DNA from: Spirochaetota bacterium
GTDB taxonomy: Bacteria; Spirochaetota; Spirochaetia; Treponematales; UBA12059
DNA length: 64,000 bases
Direction: 5' to 3'
Assembly: GCA_022703505.1 (NCBI GenBank)
Contig: JAKLDN010000004.1
Coordinates: forward strand, 62,001 to 126,000
The position numbers were made by a program, and so were the translations under genes. This document shows positions 43,546 to 53,314 of this stretch, in pieces (within the stretch, counting starts at the first letter, position 1; every line of letters begins with the position of its first letter). The notes beneath the pieces were generated by a model. The model was not told where the DNA came from, ran no database searches, and was given only the letters and a program-made list of their open reading frames with translations.

Positions 43546-46032
43546 ATGTTCGAGTTCCTGAAGCGGATGTTCAGAAAGGCCCCGGAGCGGGAACCCGGGC
43601 TGATCCCGGAGGAGCTGTGGACCTCGGAACTCGACCAGCCCGCCTCCGGCCGCTTCCTCCCGGTTTCCGAAGACCGATACCGGGCCTCCTACCGCAAGGA
43701 CGGAGGCTTCGAGCTGACCCTGCTCCGGAAGAACCTCTTCGCCTGGGCGGAGGTCCCGGAGCCCCGGCACGAGGACCTGGCCCTGGAGGCCCAGATCGAA
43801 TTCACCGGAGGGGAGGGCCTGGGCGCGGCGGGATTCCTCCTGCGGGCCGAGGGGGACCGGGACTTCCTGTACGTCCTGGTGTCGAACCGGGGATTCCTAC
43901 GGGTGGACGCGGTCTTCAACGGCAAGCCCCACCCCGTGGTCCCCTGGACCGAGTGTCCCGAGCCCGTCGGCCCCTCCTTCAACCTGAAGATCGTGCTGTC
44001 CGGGTCCCTCCTCGTCGCCGCGGTGGACGACCTGTGGACCGCGGAGTGCGAGGACGAGACCGTGCGTCAGGGCCGCCTGGCCTTCGCGGCCCAGAACTAC
44101 GACGAGGCCGGGGAAGCTTCCTGCGTCCTCCGGTTCATCCTGACGGAAACCCGGCCAATGGAGGTGGAAGCCCGGCGCCTTCGCTGGTCCGTCCTGGAGA
44201 AGGCGGACCCGGGACAGCGCGTCCGCCTGGCCCGGAGCCTGGCGGCGGGGGGCCTGGACGTCCCGGCCCTGGTCCAGCTCCGGAAGGCGGAGAAGTCCCG
44301 CCCCCTGGACGCCGACGGGCTCTTCCTGCGGGCCGAGTGCTCCCTGCGCCTGGGGCTACTGGAGGACGCGGAAACCGCGCTCCGGGCCTGCCTGGCCGCC
44401 TCCGGGGACGACCCGGGGGAACGGGCCCGGCTTGCCCGGGAGGAGCTGGCCAACCTCCTCTATCTGCGGGGGAACTATCTCGAGCTCCGGGACGAGCTGG
44501 CCGGCCGGGACCTCTCGGCCAGCCCCCGCCTGGCGGGACTTTTGGGCCACGCCTACTGGAACCTGGGGAACTGGGGCGATGCCGCCGACTGCTACGGCCG
44601 GGCCGCCCGGGCGGAGCCGGACATGCCCATCTTCGCCCTGAACGAGGCGCGGAGCTGGGACCAGGCCGGGCGCCGGGAGGAGGCCGCCGAGGCCTACGAG
44701 CGCGCCGCCCGGGGCTTCCTGGCCCAGGAGTCCCCGGAGGACCTGGAGGAATGCCTCGGACGCCTGAAGGCCCTCCGACCGAGGTCCGACGCGACCGCGG
44801 CCCTGGCGGCGAAGATGCTCTTTCGGGACGGGAAGAAGGCCGAGGCGGAAAAGATCTTCCGAAAGCTGGCCGCCAAGGGGACCGAGGACTCCGCGGTCCT
44901 CTACCTCCTGGGCCTGATCCTCTCGGAGCGGGGGGAGCGGGCCGAGGCGGTGGGGCTCCTGCGGAGGGCCTGCGCCCTGGAGTCGGGCTTCCCCCTCTAC
45001 TGGTTCCGCCTGGCGGAGGCCCTCTTCCTCTCCGGGGACGCCGAGGGGGCCGCGGAGCCCTTGTCGAGGGCCCGGGACCTGGCCCCCGGGGACGGATGGA
45101 TCCTGAACCTGGGGGGGCTCCTGGCCGAGCGCCGCGGCGACTCCGGGGAGGCGATCCGGTGCTTCCGGGCCGCCCGGGAAACCCTCCCGGACCAGGTCGA
45201 GCCGGCGGTCAACCTATCCGAGGCCCTCGACGCCGCGGGATCCACCGCAGAGGCCCTGGAGATACTGTCCGGCTTCCCGGACTCCCCCGCGGCCCGCAAC
45301 CAGGCGGGCAACATCCTGGCCCGGCGGGGACGGCTGGAGGAGGCGGCGGCCGAATACGACCGTGCCGTGCGCGCCGCCGCGGGAACGGCGTCCCCGGAGA
45401 TCGAGGCGGAGTACCGGGCCAACTACGCGGCCTGCTGCCTGGAGCTGGACCGGTACTCGGACGCGGAGGACCAGCTCCGGCGCGCCCTCCAGCGTTCCCC
45501 CTCCCGTAGGGTCTACCTCCTGACCGGGGACCTGGCGGCCCGCTACGGGGACCGGTACCGGGCGGAGACAGCCTGGATGGCGGGCCTGGAGCTCTTCCCC
45601 GGGGACCCGGACCTCCTGGAGCGCCTCTTCCGGCACCGTCTGTACCGGGGCGCCCTGGGGGAGGCGGAACAGACCGCCCGGGAACTCGAGCGGTCGGATC
45701 CCGCCCGCGGGGAGCGGGCCCGGGCGGAGCTCCGGGACGCGACAACGGTCCGCTACGAGTGCGCCTCCTGCGGCCGGGAATGGAGGGCCCCCAAGGACCT
45801 GCCCGCCCGGGCCGCCAGGACCATCCGGGCCCAGCCCCCCGACGATTCCCCGGCCGGAGCCTGCCCGGACTGCGGAAAGGTGTACTGCGTGGGGTGCCGG
45901 AAGGACCACCTGGAGGACCTGCGCTTTACCTGCCCGGGATGCGGGACCTTCCTGAAGCTCTCCGACGACCGGCTCCGGCACCTGGTGCTCGAGAGCCTGG
46001 GAGGGAAGCGGAAGGGATCCCGGGGCGCGTAG
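43546..46032 (+). CDS. TPR-repeat protein with C-terminal zinc ribbons
   Basis: 828 residues. The N-terminal 200 residues form a beta-rich unit (FELTLLRKNLFAWAEVPEP), perhaps a concanavalin-like jelly roll. From about 220 to 730 it is a solenoid of tetratricopeptide repeats (AYWNLGNWGDAADCYGRAAR, LYLLGLILSERGERAEAVGL). The last 90 residues carry Cys pairs: CASCGREW, CPDCGKVYCVGC and CPGCGTF, suggesting two or three zinc sites. No signal peptide is seen, so it is cytosolic. It is probably a scaffold. Start ATG 43546 has GGGAGG nine bases upstream. Confidence 0.8.
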   Translation: MFEFLKRMFRKAPEREPGLIPEELWTSELDQPASGRFLPVSEDRYRASYRKDGGFELTLLRKNLFAWAEVPEPRHEDLALEAQIEFTGGEGLGAAGFLLRAEGDRDFLYVLVSNRGFLRVDAVFNGKPHPVVPWTECPEPVGPSFNLKIVLSGSLLVAAVDDLWTAECEDETVRQGRLAFAAQNYDEAGEASCVLRFILTETRPMEVEARRLRWSVLEKADPGQRVRLARSLAAGGLDVPALVQLRKAEKSRPLDADGLFLRAECSLRLGLLEDAETALRACLAASGDDPGERARLAREELANLLYLRGNYLELRDELAGRDLSASPRLAGLLGHAYWNLGNWGDAADCYGRAARAEPDMPIFALNEARSWDQAGRREEAAEAYERAARGFLAQESPEDLEECLGRLKALRPRSDATAALAAKMLFRDGKKAEAEKIFRKLAAKGTEDSAVLYLLGLILSERGERAEAVGLLRRACALESGFPLYWFRLAEALFLSGDAEGAAEPLSRARDLAPGDGWILNLGGLLAERRGDSGEAIRCFRAARETLPDQVEPAVNLSEALDAAGSTAEALEILSGFPDSPAARNQAGNILARRGRLEEAAAEYDRAVRAAAGTASPEIEAEYRANYAACCLELDRYSDAEDQLRRALQRSPSRRVYLLTGDLAARYGDRYRAETAWMAGLELFPGDPDLLERLFRHRLYRGALGEAEQTARELERSDPARGERARAELRDATTVRYECASCGREWRAPKDLPARAARTIRAQPPDDSPAGACPDCGKVYCVGCRKDHLEDLRFTCPGCGTFLKLSDDRLRHLVLESLGGKRKGSRGA

Positions 46033-46140
46033 GAGGCGCGGTTTCCGCCCGCCTTGTCTTTTTCACCCCCCCGGGATACTATAGGCGGACGGCGTCGCCG
46101 CAGGAATCGGACGCCGGAAATCTTCCTGTAGGACCGTCCC

Positions 46141-46818
46141 GTGAAGCGCAGCATCCTTTCCCTATCGATAGCCCTGCTCCTGGCCGCCGCGACCCCGGCC
46201 CAGGATATCGTCACGGCGGAGCAGTACTTTGCCGGAGTATCCGAACGGTACGCCCAGATCACGGATTACGAGGCCCGGATCTCGATCCGGACCCAGCGAA
46301 CCACCATGCTGGGCACCGTATGGTACAAGGCCCCGAGGCTCCTCCGCATCGACTTCACCCAGCCCGCGGACCAGGTGATCTGCTTCAACGGGGAGAACCT
46401 CGTGGTCTACGTCCCGGAGTACCGGGCCGTGCTCTCCCAGTCGGTCTCAACGAGCGGCTCCGGCGGAGCCGGCTTGGCCACCGCGGACGGCCTCCGAACC
46501 CTGCGCAGGAACTACACCGTAGCCTACGAGCAGACCCCCAATCCCGTCCCCCTGGAGGAGGGCAGCCCGGAGCTGGTGGTCAAGCTGCTCCTGAACCGCC
46601 GGACAGTGGCGGAGGGATTCCGGACCATCGTGCTCTCCGTCAACCCGGATACCCGGATGATCCGCCGGATCTCCGGCATCACCGTCTCCAACGAGACCTT
46701 CGTCTTCGACTTTTCCGGGATCCGAACCAACCAGGGGATCCCGGAGACCCGGTTCGTATACGACTCCCCCGCTTCCGCGAACGTGTACAACAATTTCCTC
46801 TTCAAAACCGAAAACTGA
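46141..46818 (+). CDS. lolA: Outer-membrane lipoprotein carrier LolA-like protein
   Basis: 225 residues with a signal peptide (about 1-20, ending in ATPAQD). It has the LolA/LolB beta-barrel pattern, with DYEARISIRTQRTTMLGTVWYKAPRLLRIDF and GENLVVYVPEYRAVLSQ. LolA carries lipoproteins across the periplasm. The gene starts with GTG at 46141. GATACT at 46074-46079 is a likely -10 box. It is first in an operon with rodZ-like, rimO, uvrD and an unknown gene. Confidence 0.85.
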   Translation: MKRSILSLSIALLLAAATPAQDIVTAEQYFAGVSERYAQITDYEARISIRTQRTTMLGTVWYKAPRLLRIDFTQPADQVICFNGENLVVYVPEYRAVLSQSVSTSGSGGAGLATADGLRTLRRNYTVAYEQTPNPVPLEEGSPELVVKLLLNRRTVAEGFRTIVLSVNPDTRMIRRISGITVSNETFVFDFSGIRTNQGIPETRFVYDSPASANVYNNFLFKTEN

Positions 46819-46835
46819 AAACCAGGAAGAATGCG

Positions 46836-47972
46836 ATGATTTCCATCGGCGAACAACTGAAGGCGGCTCGGGAACGGACGGGGCTGGACCTGGATCGCAT
46901 CAGCGACGATACCAACATCGCCAAGCGTTTCCTGGCCGCCCTGGAGGAGGAGAATTTCTCCATCTTCCCCGGGGATCCCTACGTGATCGGGTTCCTCCGG
47001 AACTACGCCGAGTATCTCGGCCTGGACGCCCGCGAGCTGGTCACCGCGTTCAAGAACGTCCGGATCCAGGAGCAGCCCATCCCTGTGGAATCCCTGATCC
47101 CCAAGCGCGGTCCGTCGCCCTGGATCTTCGCGGCGGGAGGGATCGCGGTCCTGGCCGTGGTTGTCGTCCTCTTCCTGGTCCTGGGCCGGAAGGATCCGGC
47201 AAACCGGGGCGCCCCCGAGGAGGCCGCGGTCCGGACACCCCAGGAGTACGCCATGGACGTCCCGGTCCTGGAGAAGCGGTTCTACGAGGGCGACACGGTC
47301 CTCATCCCCCTGGGGGAGCAGAAATACCGCCTCCTGGTGGCGAAGATCTCCGACCGGGTGGCCGTGGAGTCCCCCGTCGGGCGGGCCCTGTTCATGCTCG
47401 GGGAAAAGGGAACCCTGGACCTGGACCGGGACACCGCGCCGGAGCTCCAGATCTTCGTGAACGACTTCCAGAAGGGGGATCCCTCCAAGGGCGCCCTGAT
47501 CACCCTGAGCGCCGAGGGAGCCTTGGCCGCGGTCCTGGGCGCTCCCGGCGTCGCGGCGCAGGCCGACCCCGCGGAAACCCCGGACGCGCAGGCCACCGCA
47601 GCGGCCCCCGCCCCGGAGACCCCGATCACCCCGGACCTCAAGACCACCGTGATCTTCGACAAGGTCGCCTCGCCCTTCCCCATCGTGCTGACCACGGTCT
47701 TCCGCAACTACTGCATGTTCCGCTACGAGGCGGACCGCCGGGAGCGGGAGGAACGGTACTACCACAAGGGCGACCAGATCACCGTCAACGTCACGAACAC
47801 CGTGAAATTCTGGACCTCCAACGCCGCGGCCTCCAAGACCACGGTCCTGGCGACCGGGGGCCGCTCGGTGGACCTGGACCTGGGCGGCCAGGGGGAGGTC
47901 GCGGTCAAGCAGATCCGCTGGGTCGCCGCCGAGGGCGGCGGGTGGAACCTGGTCCTCGTGGATGTTCCGTAA
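46836..47972 (+). CDS. RodZ-like helix-turn-helix membrane protein
   Basis: 378 residues. Residues 1-70 are an Xre-type HTH (ISIGEQLKAARERTGLDLDR, FLAALEEENFSIFPGDPYV), as in RodZ, which links MreB to the membrane. One membrane helix lies near 92-113 (FAAGGIAVLAVVVVLFLVLG). The periplasmic part is longer than in E. coli and includes an Ala/Pro linker. The C-terminal domain (FWTSNAAASKTTVLATGGRS) resembles the DUF4115 beta domain. CAGGAAG precedes the ATG at 46836. Confidence 0.8.
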   Translation: MISIGEQLKAARERTGLDLDRISDDTNIAKRFLAALEEENFSIFPGDPYVIGFLRNYAEYLGLDARELVTAFKNVRIQEQPIPVESLIPKRGPSPWIFAAGGIAVLAVVVVLFLVLGRKDPANRGAPEEAAVRTPQEYAMDVPVLEKRFYEGDTVLIPLGEQKYRLLVAKISDRVAVESPVGRALFMLGEKGTLDLDRDTAPELQIFVNDFQKGDPSKGALITLSAEGALAAVLGAPGVAAQADPAETPDAQATAAAPAPETPITPDLKTTVIFDKVASPFPIVLTTVFRNYCMFRYEADRREREERYYHKGDQITVNVTNTVKFWTSNAAASKTTVLATGGRSVDLDLGGQGEVAVKQIRWVAAEGGGWNLVLVDVP

Positions 47973-49332
47973 GGAAACCGTGAACCCCGCATCCCCCGAA
48001 ACGCCCCGGACCTTCTGGATCGACCTCCACGGCTGCGCCAAGAACCAGGTGGACGCGGAGGAGATCCGCGCCCGCCTCGAGGCCGAGGGCTGGACAGCCC
48101 GGGAGAGCCCCGAAGGGGCCGGGATCCTGGTCGTCAACACCTGCGGTTTCATAGAATCAGCCAAGAAGGAGAGCCTGGACGCCGTCCTGGACCTGAAGGC
48201 CCGGTACCCCGGCTCCCGGGTCCTCCTGGCCGGGTGCCTGGCCCAGCGCTATTCCGAAGCCCTGTGCGCGGACCTGCCCGAGGCGGACGGGATCTTCGGG
48301 AACGGGGATCTATCGCGGGTTACCGAGGCCGCGGAAGCCCTGCGCCGGGGAGGACGGCCCGTCCTGGTTCCCGGGACGGCGCCTCCCGCCCGGGCTCCCC
48401 GGGACACCCTCTTCTCCTACCCCCGGAGCGCCTACCTCAAGATCTCCGAAGGCTGCTCGAACCGCTGTTCCTACTGCGCCATCCCCCTGATCCGGGGGGA
48501 CGCCCGCAGCCGGGATGTAGCCGACGTGGCCGGGGAAGCCCGGGATCTCGTGTCCCGGGGGATCTTCGAGATCAACCTGATCGGCCAGGACCTGGGGGCC
48601 TACGGACTGGACAGTATCGGACGGCAGGCTCTCCCGGACCTCCTAACGGAACTCCGGCGCATCGACGCGGACTTCCGGGTCCGCATGCTCTACATCCACC
48701 CGGACCACTTCCCCGGGGCGATCCTGGACCACTGCGCGGCGGATCCCCGGATCCTGCCCTATTTCGACCTCCCCTTCCAGCACGCCTCCCGGTCCGTCCT
48801 TTCGGCCATGAACCGCCGGGGCGACGCCCCGACCTACCTGCGCCTGATCGACGGGATCCGGGAACGCCTTTCGGACGCCGTCCTCCGCTCCACCTTCCTG
48901 GTGGGCTTCCCCGGGGAGACCGAGGAGGACTTCGCGGTCCTCCGGGACTTCCAGGACCGGGCCCGGCTCACCTGGCTGGGGGCCTTCGAGTACTCCCGGG
49001 AGGAGGACACCCCCGCGGCCGCCCTCAAGGGCCGGGTGCCCCGGAAGACCGCCTCCGAGCGCCGCCGCCTCGTGGAGGAAGCCCAGCGGCCCATCACCGA
49101 GGCCGACCTGCGCCGCTTCCTGGGCCGGGACCTCGAGGTCCTGGTGGAGGAGCCCGTGGAGGGCGAGGAGCTCTCCCTGGGCCGGAGCTACGCCCAGGCC
49201 CCGGAGGTGGACGGCCTTGTGGTCCTGAACGCCCGCCTGGACCCGGGCCGGGTCGTCCGGGCCCGGGTCGTCGCCGTGAACGGGGTGGATCTGGAGGCGG
49301 CCCTTTACATCCCCCCCTCCCCCGCTCCATAG
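47962..49332 (+). CDS. rimO: Ribosomal protein S12 methylthiotransferase RimO
   Basis: Radical SAM methylthiotransferase of about 450 residues acting on Asp88 (E. coli numbering) of ribosomal protein S12. The N-terminal UPF0004 cysteines are in HGCAKNQVDAE, NTCGF and AGCLAQRY. The radical-SAM cluster is SEGCSNRCSYCAIPLIRG. A TRAM domain ends the protein. The ATG at 47962 overlaps rodZ by 11 bases; GTG at 47980, with AAGGA upstream, is an alternative start. Confidence 0.95.
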   Translation: MFRKETVNPASPETPRTFWIDLHGCAKNQVDAEEIRARLEAEGWTARESPEGAGILVVNTCGFIESAKKESLDAVLDLKARYPGSRVLLAGCLAQRYSEALCADLPEADGIFGNGDLSRVTEAAEALRRGGRPVLVPGTAPPARAPRDTLFSYPRSAYLKISEGCSNRCSYCAIPLIRGDARSRDVADVAGEARDLVSRGIFEINLIGQDLGAYGLDSIGRQALPDLLTELRRIDADFRVRMLYIHPDHFPGAILDHCAADPRILPYFDLPFQHASRSVLSAMNRRGDAPTYLRLIDGIRERLSDAVLRSTFLVGFPGETEEDFAVLRDFQDRARLTWLGAFEYSREEDTPAAALKGRVPRKTASERRRLVEEAQRPITEADLRRFLGRDLEVLVEEPVEGEELSLGRSYAQAPEVDGLVVLNARLDPGRVVRARVVAVNGVDLEAALYIPPSPAP

Positions 49333-49340
49333 TCGACCCC

Positions 49341-51452
49341 ATGCCCGAGCTCCCCGAGTACCTGCAGGACCTCAACCCCGAACAGCTGGCCGCGGTGCGC
49401 CACGAGGGGGGGAACCTCCTGATCCTGGCGGGGGCGGGGTCCGGGAAGACCCGGGTGATCACCACCAAGATCGCCTGGCTGGTCCGGGAGCGGGGCGTGG
49501 CCCCGGAGTCCGTCCTGGCGGTCACCTTCACGAACAAGGCGGCCCGGGAGATGCGGGACCGGGCCTCGGCCATCGACCCCGAGTGCGCCCGGGCCTACCT
49601 CCGGACCTTCCACTCCTTCGGGGCCTGGTTCCTCCGGCGGAACGCCGCGGCGGCCGGCCTCGACCCGAACTTCACCATCTACGACGACGACGACTCCACG
49701 ACCCTCCTGCACGGGACCGCGCCGGACCTGACCCGGGCGGAGTGCGGCCGCCTGGCCTCCCGGATCGCCCGGGCCAAGGACTACGGCCTGGCCCCGGACG
49801 CCCCGGACCTGGAGGCCCGGTTCCCGGACCGGAACTTCCGCCGCCTCTACGCGGGCTACGAAAAGCGCCTCCGGGAGACCGGGAACGTGGACTTCGGGGA
49901 CCTCATCCTCCTGCCCGCCCGGGTCCTCCGGGACGACGAGGCCATCCGGAACCGCTTCCACCAGCGCTTCCGGGTGATCCTGGTGGACGAGTACCAGGAC
50001 TCCAACGTGGCCCAGTTCGAGCTGCTCAAGGTCCTGGCCGGGGGCGGGGCCTACGTCTGCGTGGTCGGCGACGACGACCAGTCCATCTACCGGTTCCGGG
50101 GCGCCGAGGTGCGCAACATCCTGGAGTTCCCCGAGGTCTTCCCCGGCACCGAGATCGTACGTCTGGAGCGCAACTACCGGTCCTTCCAGAGCATCCTGGA
50201 CGTGGCCGGGGCCGTGGTGGCCCGGAACGAGGGACGCCTGGGCAAGACCCTGAAGGCCGTCAAGGCGGGGGGCCCCAAGGCCAAGCTGGCCCTGCTGGCG
50301 GACCAGGACGAGGAGGCCGCCTACGCCTCCCGGGTGGCGGAGGCCCGGGCGTCCCGGACGGGCCGCTGGTCGGACACGGCGGTCCTGTACCGGACGAACG
50401 CCCAGTCCCTGGCCTTCGAGCACCTCTTCAACAAGCGCGGCATCCCCTACCGGATCGTGGGCTCCGTACGGTTCTACGAGCGGGAGGAGGTCAAGGACGC
50501 CCTGGCCTACCTGGCCGTCCTGTCCAACCCCCGGGACGAGGTCAATTTCCGCCGGGTGGTCAACAAGCCCTCCCGGGGGGTCGGGGATACCAGCGTCCAG
50601 GCCATCCTGGAGGCGGCCTACGCCTCCGACGGCGACCTGCTCTCGGCCTCCCGCGGCGCGGGCCCCCTGCTCAAAACCGCCAAGTCCCGGTCGGGGCTTT
50701 CCGCCTTCGTCTCCCTGGTCGACGGCCTGCGGGGCCTGCTGGACGCCCCGGGGGAGGGCCGTCCCCTTTCCGGCCTGGTGGAGCGGACGGTCAAGGACTC
50801 GGGCCTTGCGGAGTACCACCGGGACCAGGACGAGATCGCGGGGACCCAGCGGGCCGCCAACCTGGACGAGCTCGTGAACGCGGCCGCGGACTTCGAGCTC
50901 TCCCCGGCGGGCCTGGCGGAGTTCCTGGAGACCATCGAGCTGGACCGGAGGCTGTCCGACCAGGAGGAGAGCCTGGAGGCGGTGACCCTCATCACGATGC
51001 ACAACACCAAGGGACTGGAGTTCCCGGTGGTGGTGGTCACGGGACTGGAGCAGGGCCTCTTTCCCCGGGACGACGACGAGGGGGAGGACCTGGAGGAACA
51101 GCGCCGGCTCTTCTACGTGGCCGCCACCCGGGCCAAGGAGGAGCTCCACCTCTGCTCCTGCCGCAGCCGCCTCCTGCGGGGACGGCGGGCGGACTTCCTC
51201 CCCTCCCGGTTCATCCACGAGATCCCCCCGGGGCTCTACGAGACCCTGGGAGGCCGCCTGCCCGCCCCCGCCCCCGAGGGCCCCTGGAAGCCGGGACTTC
51301 CGGTCTACCACGACGACCACGGCTCGGGGTACGTAATCCAGGTGAAGGCGGGCCCCCCGGACTCGGGGCCCCTGGTCTTCGTCAAGTTCGAGACGGGACG
51401 GGTGCTCCAGTTCTTCCCCAAGTTCACCCGGAAACTGGAGGCCCTGAAGTGA
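49341..51452 (+). CDS. pcrA: UvrD/PcrA-type SF1A DNA helicase
   Basis: 3'-5' helicase of 703 residues for nucleotide-excision repair and replication restart. Motifs are I (LAGAGSGKTRV near residue 27-37), Ia (FTNKAAREMRDRA), II (VDEYQDSN), III (QSIYRFRGA), IV (LERNYRS), V (TMHNTKGLEF) and VI (FYVAATRAKEEL). The C-terminus VYHDDHGSGYVI...VKFETGRVLQFFP matches the PcrA/UvrD Tudor-like domain that contacts RNA polymerase. The stop overlaps the next GTG by four bases. Confidence 0.93.
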   Translation: MPELPEYLQDLNPEQLAAVRHEGGNLLILAGAGSGKTRVITTKIAWLVRERGVAPESVLAVTFTNKAAREMRDRASAIDPECARAYLRTFHSFGAWFLRRNAAAAGLDPNFTIYDDDDSTTLLHGTAPDLTRAECGRLASRIARAKDYGLAPDAPDLEARFPDRNFRRLYAGYEKRLRETGNVDFGDLILLPARVLRDDEAIRNRFHQRFRVILVDEYQDSNVAQFELLKVLAGGGAYVCVVGDDDQSIYRFRGAEVRNILEFPEVFPGTEIVRLERNYRSFQSILDVAGAVVARNEGRLGKTLKAVKAGGPKAKLALLADQDEEAAYASRVAEARASRTGRWSDTAVLYRTNAQSLAFEHLFNKRGIPYRIVGSVRFYEREEVKDALAYLAVLSNPRDEVNFRRVVNKPSRGVGDTSVQAILEAAYASDGDLLSASRGAGPLLKTAKSRSGLSAFVSLVDGLRGLLDAPGEGRPLSGLVERTVKDSGLAEYHRDQDEIAGTQRAANLDELVNAAADFELSPAGLAEFLETIELDRRLSDQEESLEAVTLITMHNTKGLEFPVVVVTGLEQGLFPRDDDEGEDLEEQRRLFYVAATRAKEELHLCSCRSRLLRGRRADFLPSRFIHEIPPGLYETLGGRLPAPAPEGPWKPGLPVYHDDHGSGYVIQVKAGPPDSGPLVFVKFETGRVLQFFPKFTRKLEALK

Positions 51453-52351
51453 AGACCGACCTGCCCCCCGTCCGTCGCATGCGGCTCTGGCGGCTCTACG
51501 CCGAGGACGGCCGGCGCTTTTTGGACCTCCGGCTCCTGGACAACCGGGGCTTCCTGGGGGCCAAGGGCCGCTTCGCGGGCACCCGGGCCAAGAACGGGAT
51601 CGACCTGGGCCTGCTCAAGGAGGCCCCCGGACGGCACGCCGAGCGCCTGCGGAAGGCCCTGGCGGCCGAGTTCCCCCGTCTCGCGGCCTTCCGCTTCTTC
51701 CGGAACGAGGAGCGGGCCCTGGCGACCCTCTCGCGGACCCGAAGCGGCCTGTACGACCCTCTGGCCCGGCATGCCGAGGCGGAAGACAGGCCGGCCGCCG
51801 GGGCGGGAAGGTCCCCCGCCGCGGGAATGGCCGCGGCCGAGGGAGCGCCCGCCCTCGCGGTCCACCGCTTCTTCCTGGCCGAGGAGGACCGGGCCCGTCT
51901 CGAGGCCTTCCCGGCGCTGCTCATACCCCTCCCCTGCCCCGAGCCCTTCGGGCCCGCGGTCCTGGGCTTTTCCGAAGCGGAGGCGGCGGCCTCCGTTCCC
52001 GAAGACGAGCTTCCCCCGATCATGCCCTTCACGGCCATGCGGGCCTGGGAGGATTTCCGGGGCATGAGCGTCCGTCTGACCGGGGGGCGCCGGGCCCGGA
52101 GCGGAGAGGGAACCCCGGCCTACGCGGAGGACCTGTGGAAGCGGTCGGATCGCAGGCTCACGCCTTTCTTCGAACGCCGGGGACCCTACCTCTACGCCCG
52201 CTGCGCCCGGGCGGACTGGGAGGGCTTCCGGGCCCGGGCCCTGGAAGCGGGCTGCGTACTTACGCCCGAATGGGAGCTTCCTTCCATCGTGCCCGGGGAC
52301 TTCGACGACGGGGAGTTGAAGAACTTGGCTAAAGCTCTGGAGATACTCTAA
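51449..52351 (+). CDS. Unknown conserved-looking protein coupled to the helicase
   Basis: 300 residues with GTGA overlap with the helicase stop. I recognise no family with certainty. The N-terminus (RLWRLYAEDGRRFLDLRLLD) recalls the start of class-III PLP aminotransferases; no Schiff-base lysine segment is visible, so this is an impression only. No signal peptide or membrane helix. The 52348 EamA gene converges on it and the stop codons overlap by three bases. Confidence 0.6.
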   Translation: MKTDLPPVRRMRLWRLYAEDGRRFLDLRLLDNRGFLGAKGRFAGTRAKNGIDLGLLKEAPGRHAERLRKALAAEFPRLAAFRFFRNEERALATLSRTRSGLYDPLARHAEAEDRPAAGAGRSPAAGMAAAEGAPALAVHRFFLAEEDRARLEAFPALLIPLPCPEPFGPAVLGFSEAEAAASVPEDELPPIMPFTAMRAWEDFRGMSVRLTGGRRARSGEGTPAYAEDLWKRSDRRLTPFFERRGPYLYARCARADWEGFRARALEAGCVLTPEWELPSIVPGDFDDGELKNLAKALEIL

Positions 52352-53283
52352 GCCCGCCGGGCGGCGGCCTGGATCAAGACCACGGCGCCCACGATCAGCA
52401 CCCCTCCCGCGATCTGCTGGAGACCGAAGCGCTCCCCCAGGATCAGGGCGGACAGGAGCACCGCGATCAGGGGTTCCACCGTGGAGACCAGGGAGGTGTT
52501 GGAAGCCCCGATCCTCTGCATGGCCCCGAAGAGGGTGACGATGGGGATCACCGTGGCCGCCACCGCGATTCCAGCCAGGCCCAGGACCGAGGAGAGGGCC
52601 TCGGGGGCCTTGAAGCCTCCCGTCAGGGCCGTAAGGGTCCAGTAGGCCGCGGCCGCGGCGGTCATGATGAAGGCCGTGGAGTGCACGGGCTTCCGACCCT
52701 CAAGAACCCTCTCCCCCACGACCAGGTAGGCCGCGTAGGTCAGGGCCACCAGGATGCCGAAGCCTATCCCGATCGCGGGGTACCGGCCGGCCCGGAAGAA
52801 GGTGGTCACGCAGCCCGTCAGGGACAGGGCCAGGGCGGCCAACTGGACACCCGTGGGCCGGCGGCCCAGGAAGACGGCGGACAAGAGAACCACGAAGGAC
52901 GGGTAGAGGTAGAGGAGCAGGGAGGTGATCCCGGCGTCCAGGAAGCGGAGGGTCACGAAGTAGAGCCCCGCCTGGGGCGCGAAGCCCAGGAGTCCCAGGG
53001 CCAGGACCGGGAGGTTGGGACGCAGGGGGGGCAGACGCCGATCCGCGGCCAGGATCCAGATCCAGAGGAAGGCCGCGGCCCCGGTGAAGCGCCAGGCCAG
53101 GGCCTGGGAGGTGGAGAAGCCCTCGGCGTAGATCAGCTTGGCGAAGATGCCCAGGGTGGAAAAGCTGGCCGCCGAGAGCAGGGCCAGGAGGACCCCGGTC
53201 CCGGCTCCCCGGGAGGGGTGGACCGGGACTGCCGCCGCTTCCGTCCCCGGCGCGCCCCCGGCCGTCTTTGTCGTGTTCCGCAT
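52348..53283 (-). CDS. EamA/DMT-family inner-membrane transporter (second)
   Basis: 311 residues with ten membrane helices in two EamA halves: GVLLALLSAASFSTLGIFAKL first, GFGILVALTYAAYLVVGERV second. Substrate unknown. AAAGGAAG precedes the ATG at 53283. It follows the 53315 gene by 31 bases on the same strand, so it is the last gene of a glgA-containing transcript. Confidence 0.85.
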   Translation of the reverse strand: MRNTTKTAGGAPGTEAAAVPVHPSRGAGTGVLLALLSAASFSTLGIFAKLIYAEGFSTSQALAWRFTGAAAFLWIWILAADRRLPPLRPNLPVLALGLLGFAPQAGLYFVTLRFLDAGITSLLLYLYPSFVVLLSAVFLGRRPTGVQLAALALSLTGCVTTFFRAGRYPAIGIGFGILVALTYAAYLVVGERVLEGRKPVHSTAFIMTAAAAAYWTLTALTGGFKAPEALSSVLGLAGIAVAATVIPIVTLFGAMQRIGASNTSLVSTVEPLIAVLLSALILGERFGLQQIAGGVLIVGAVVLIQAAARRA

Positions 53284-53314
53284 GATGCTTCCTTTCCGAC
53301 GCGCGACGGATCCC

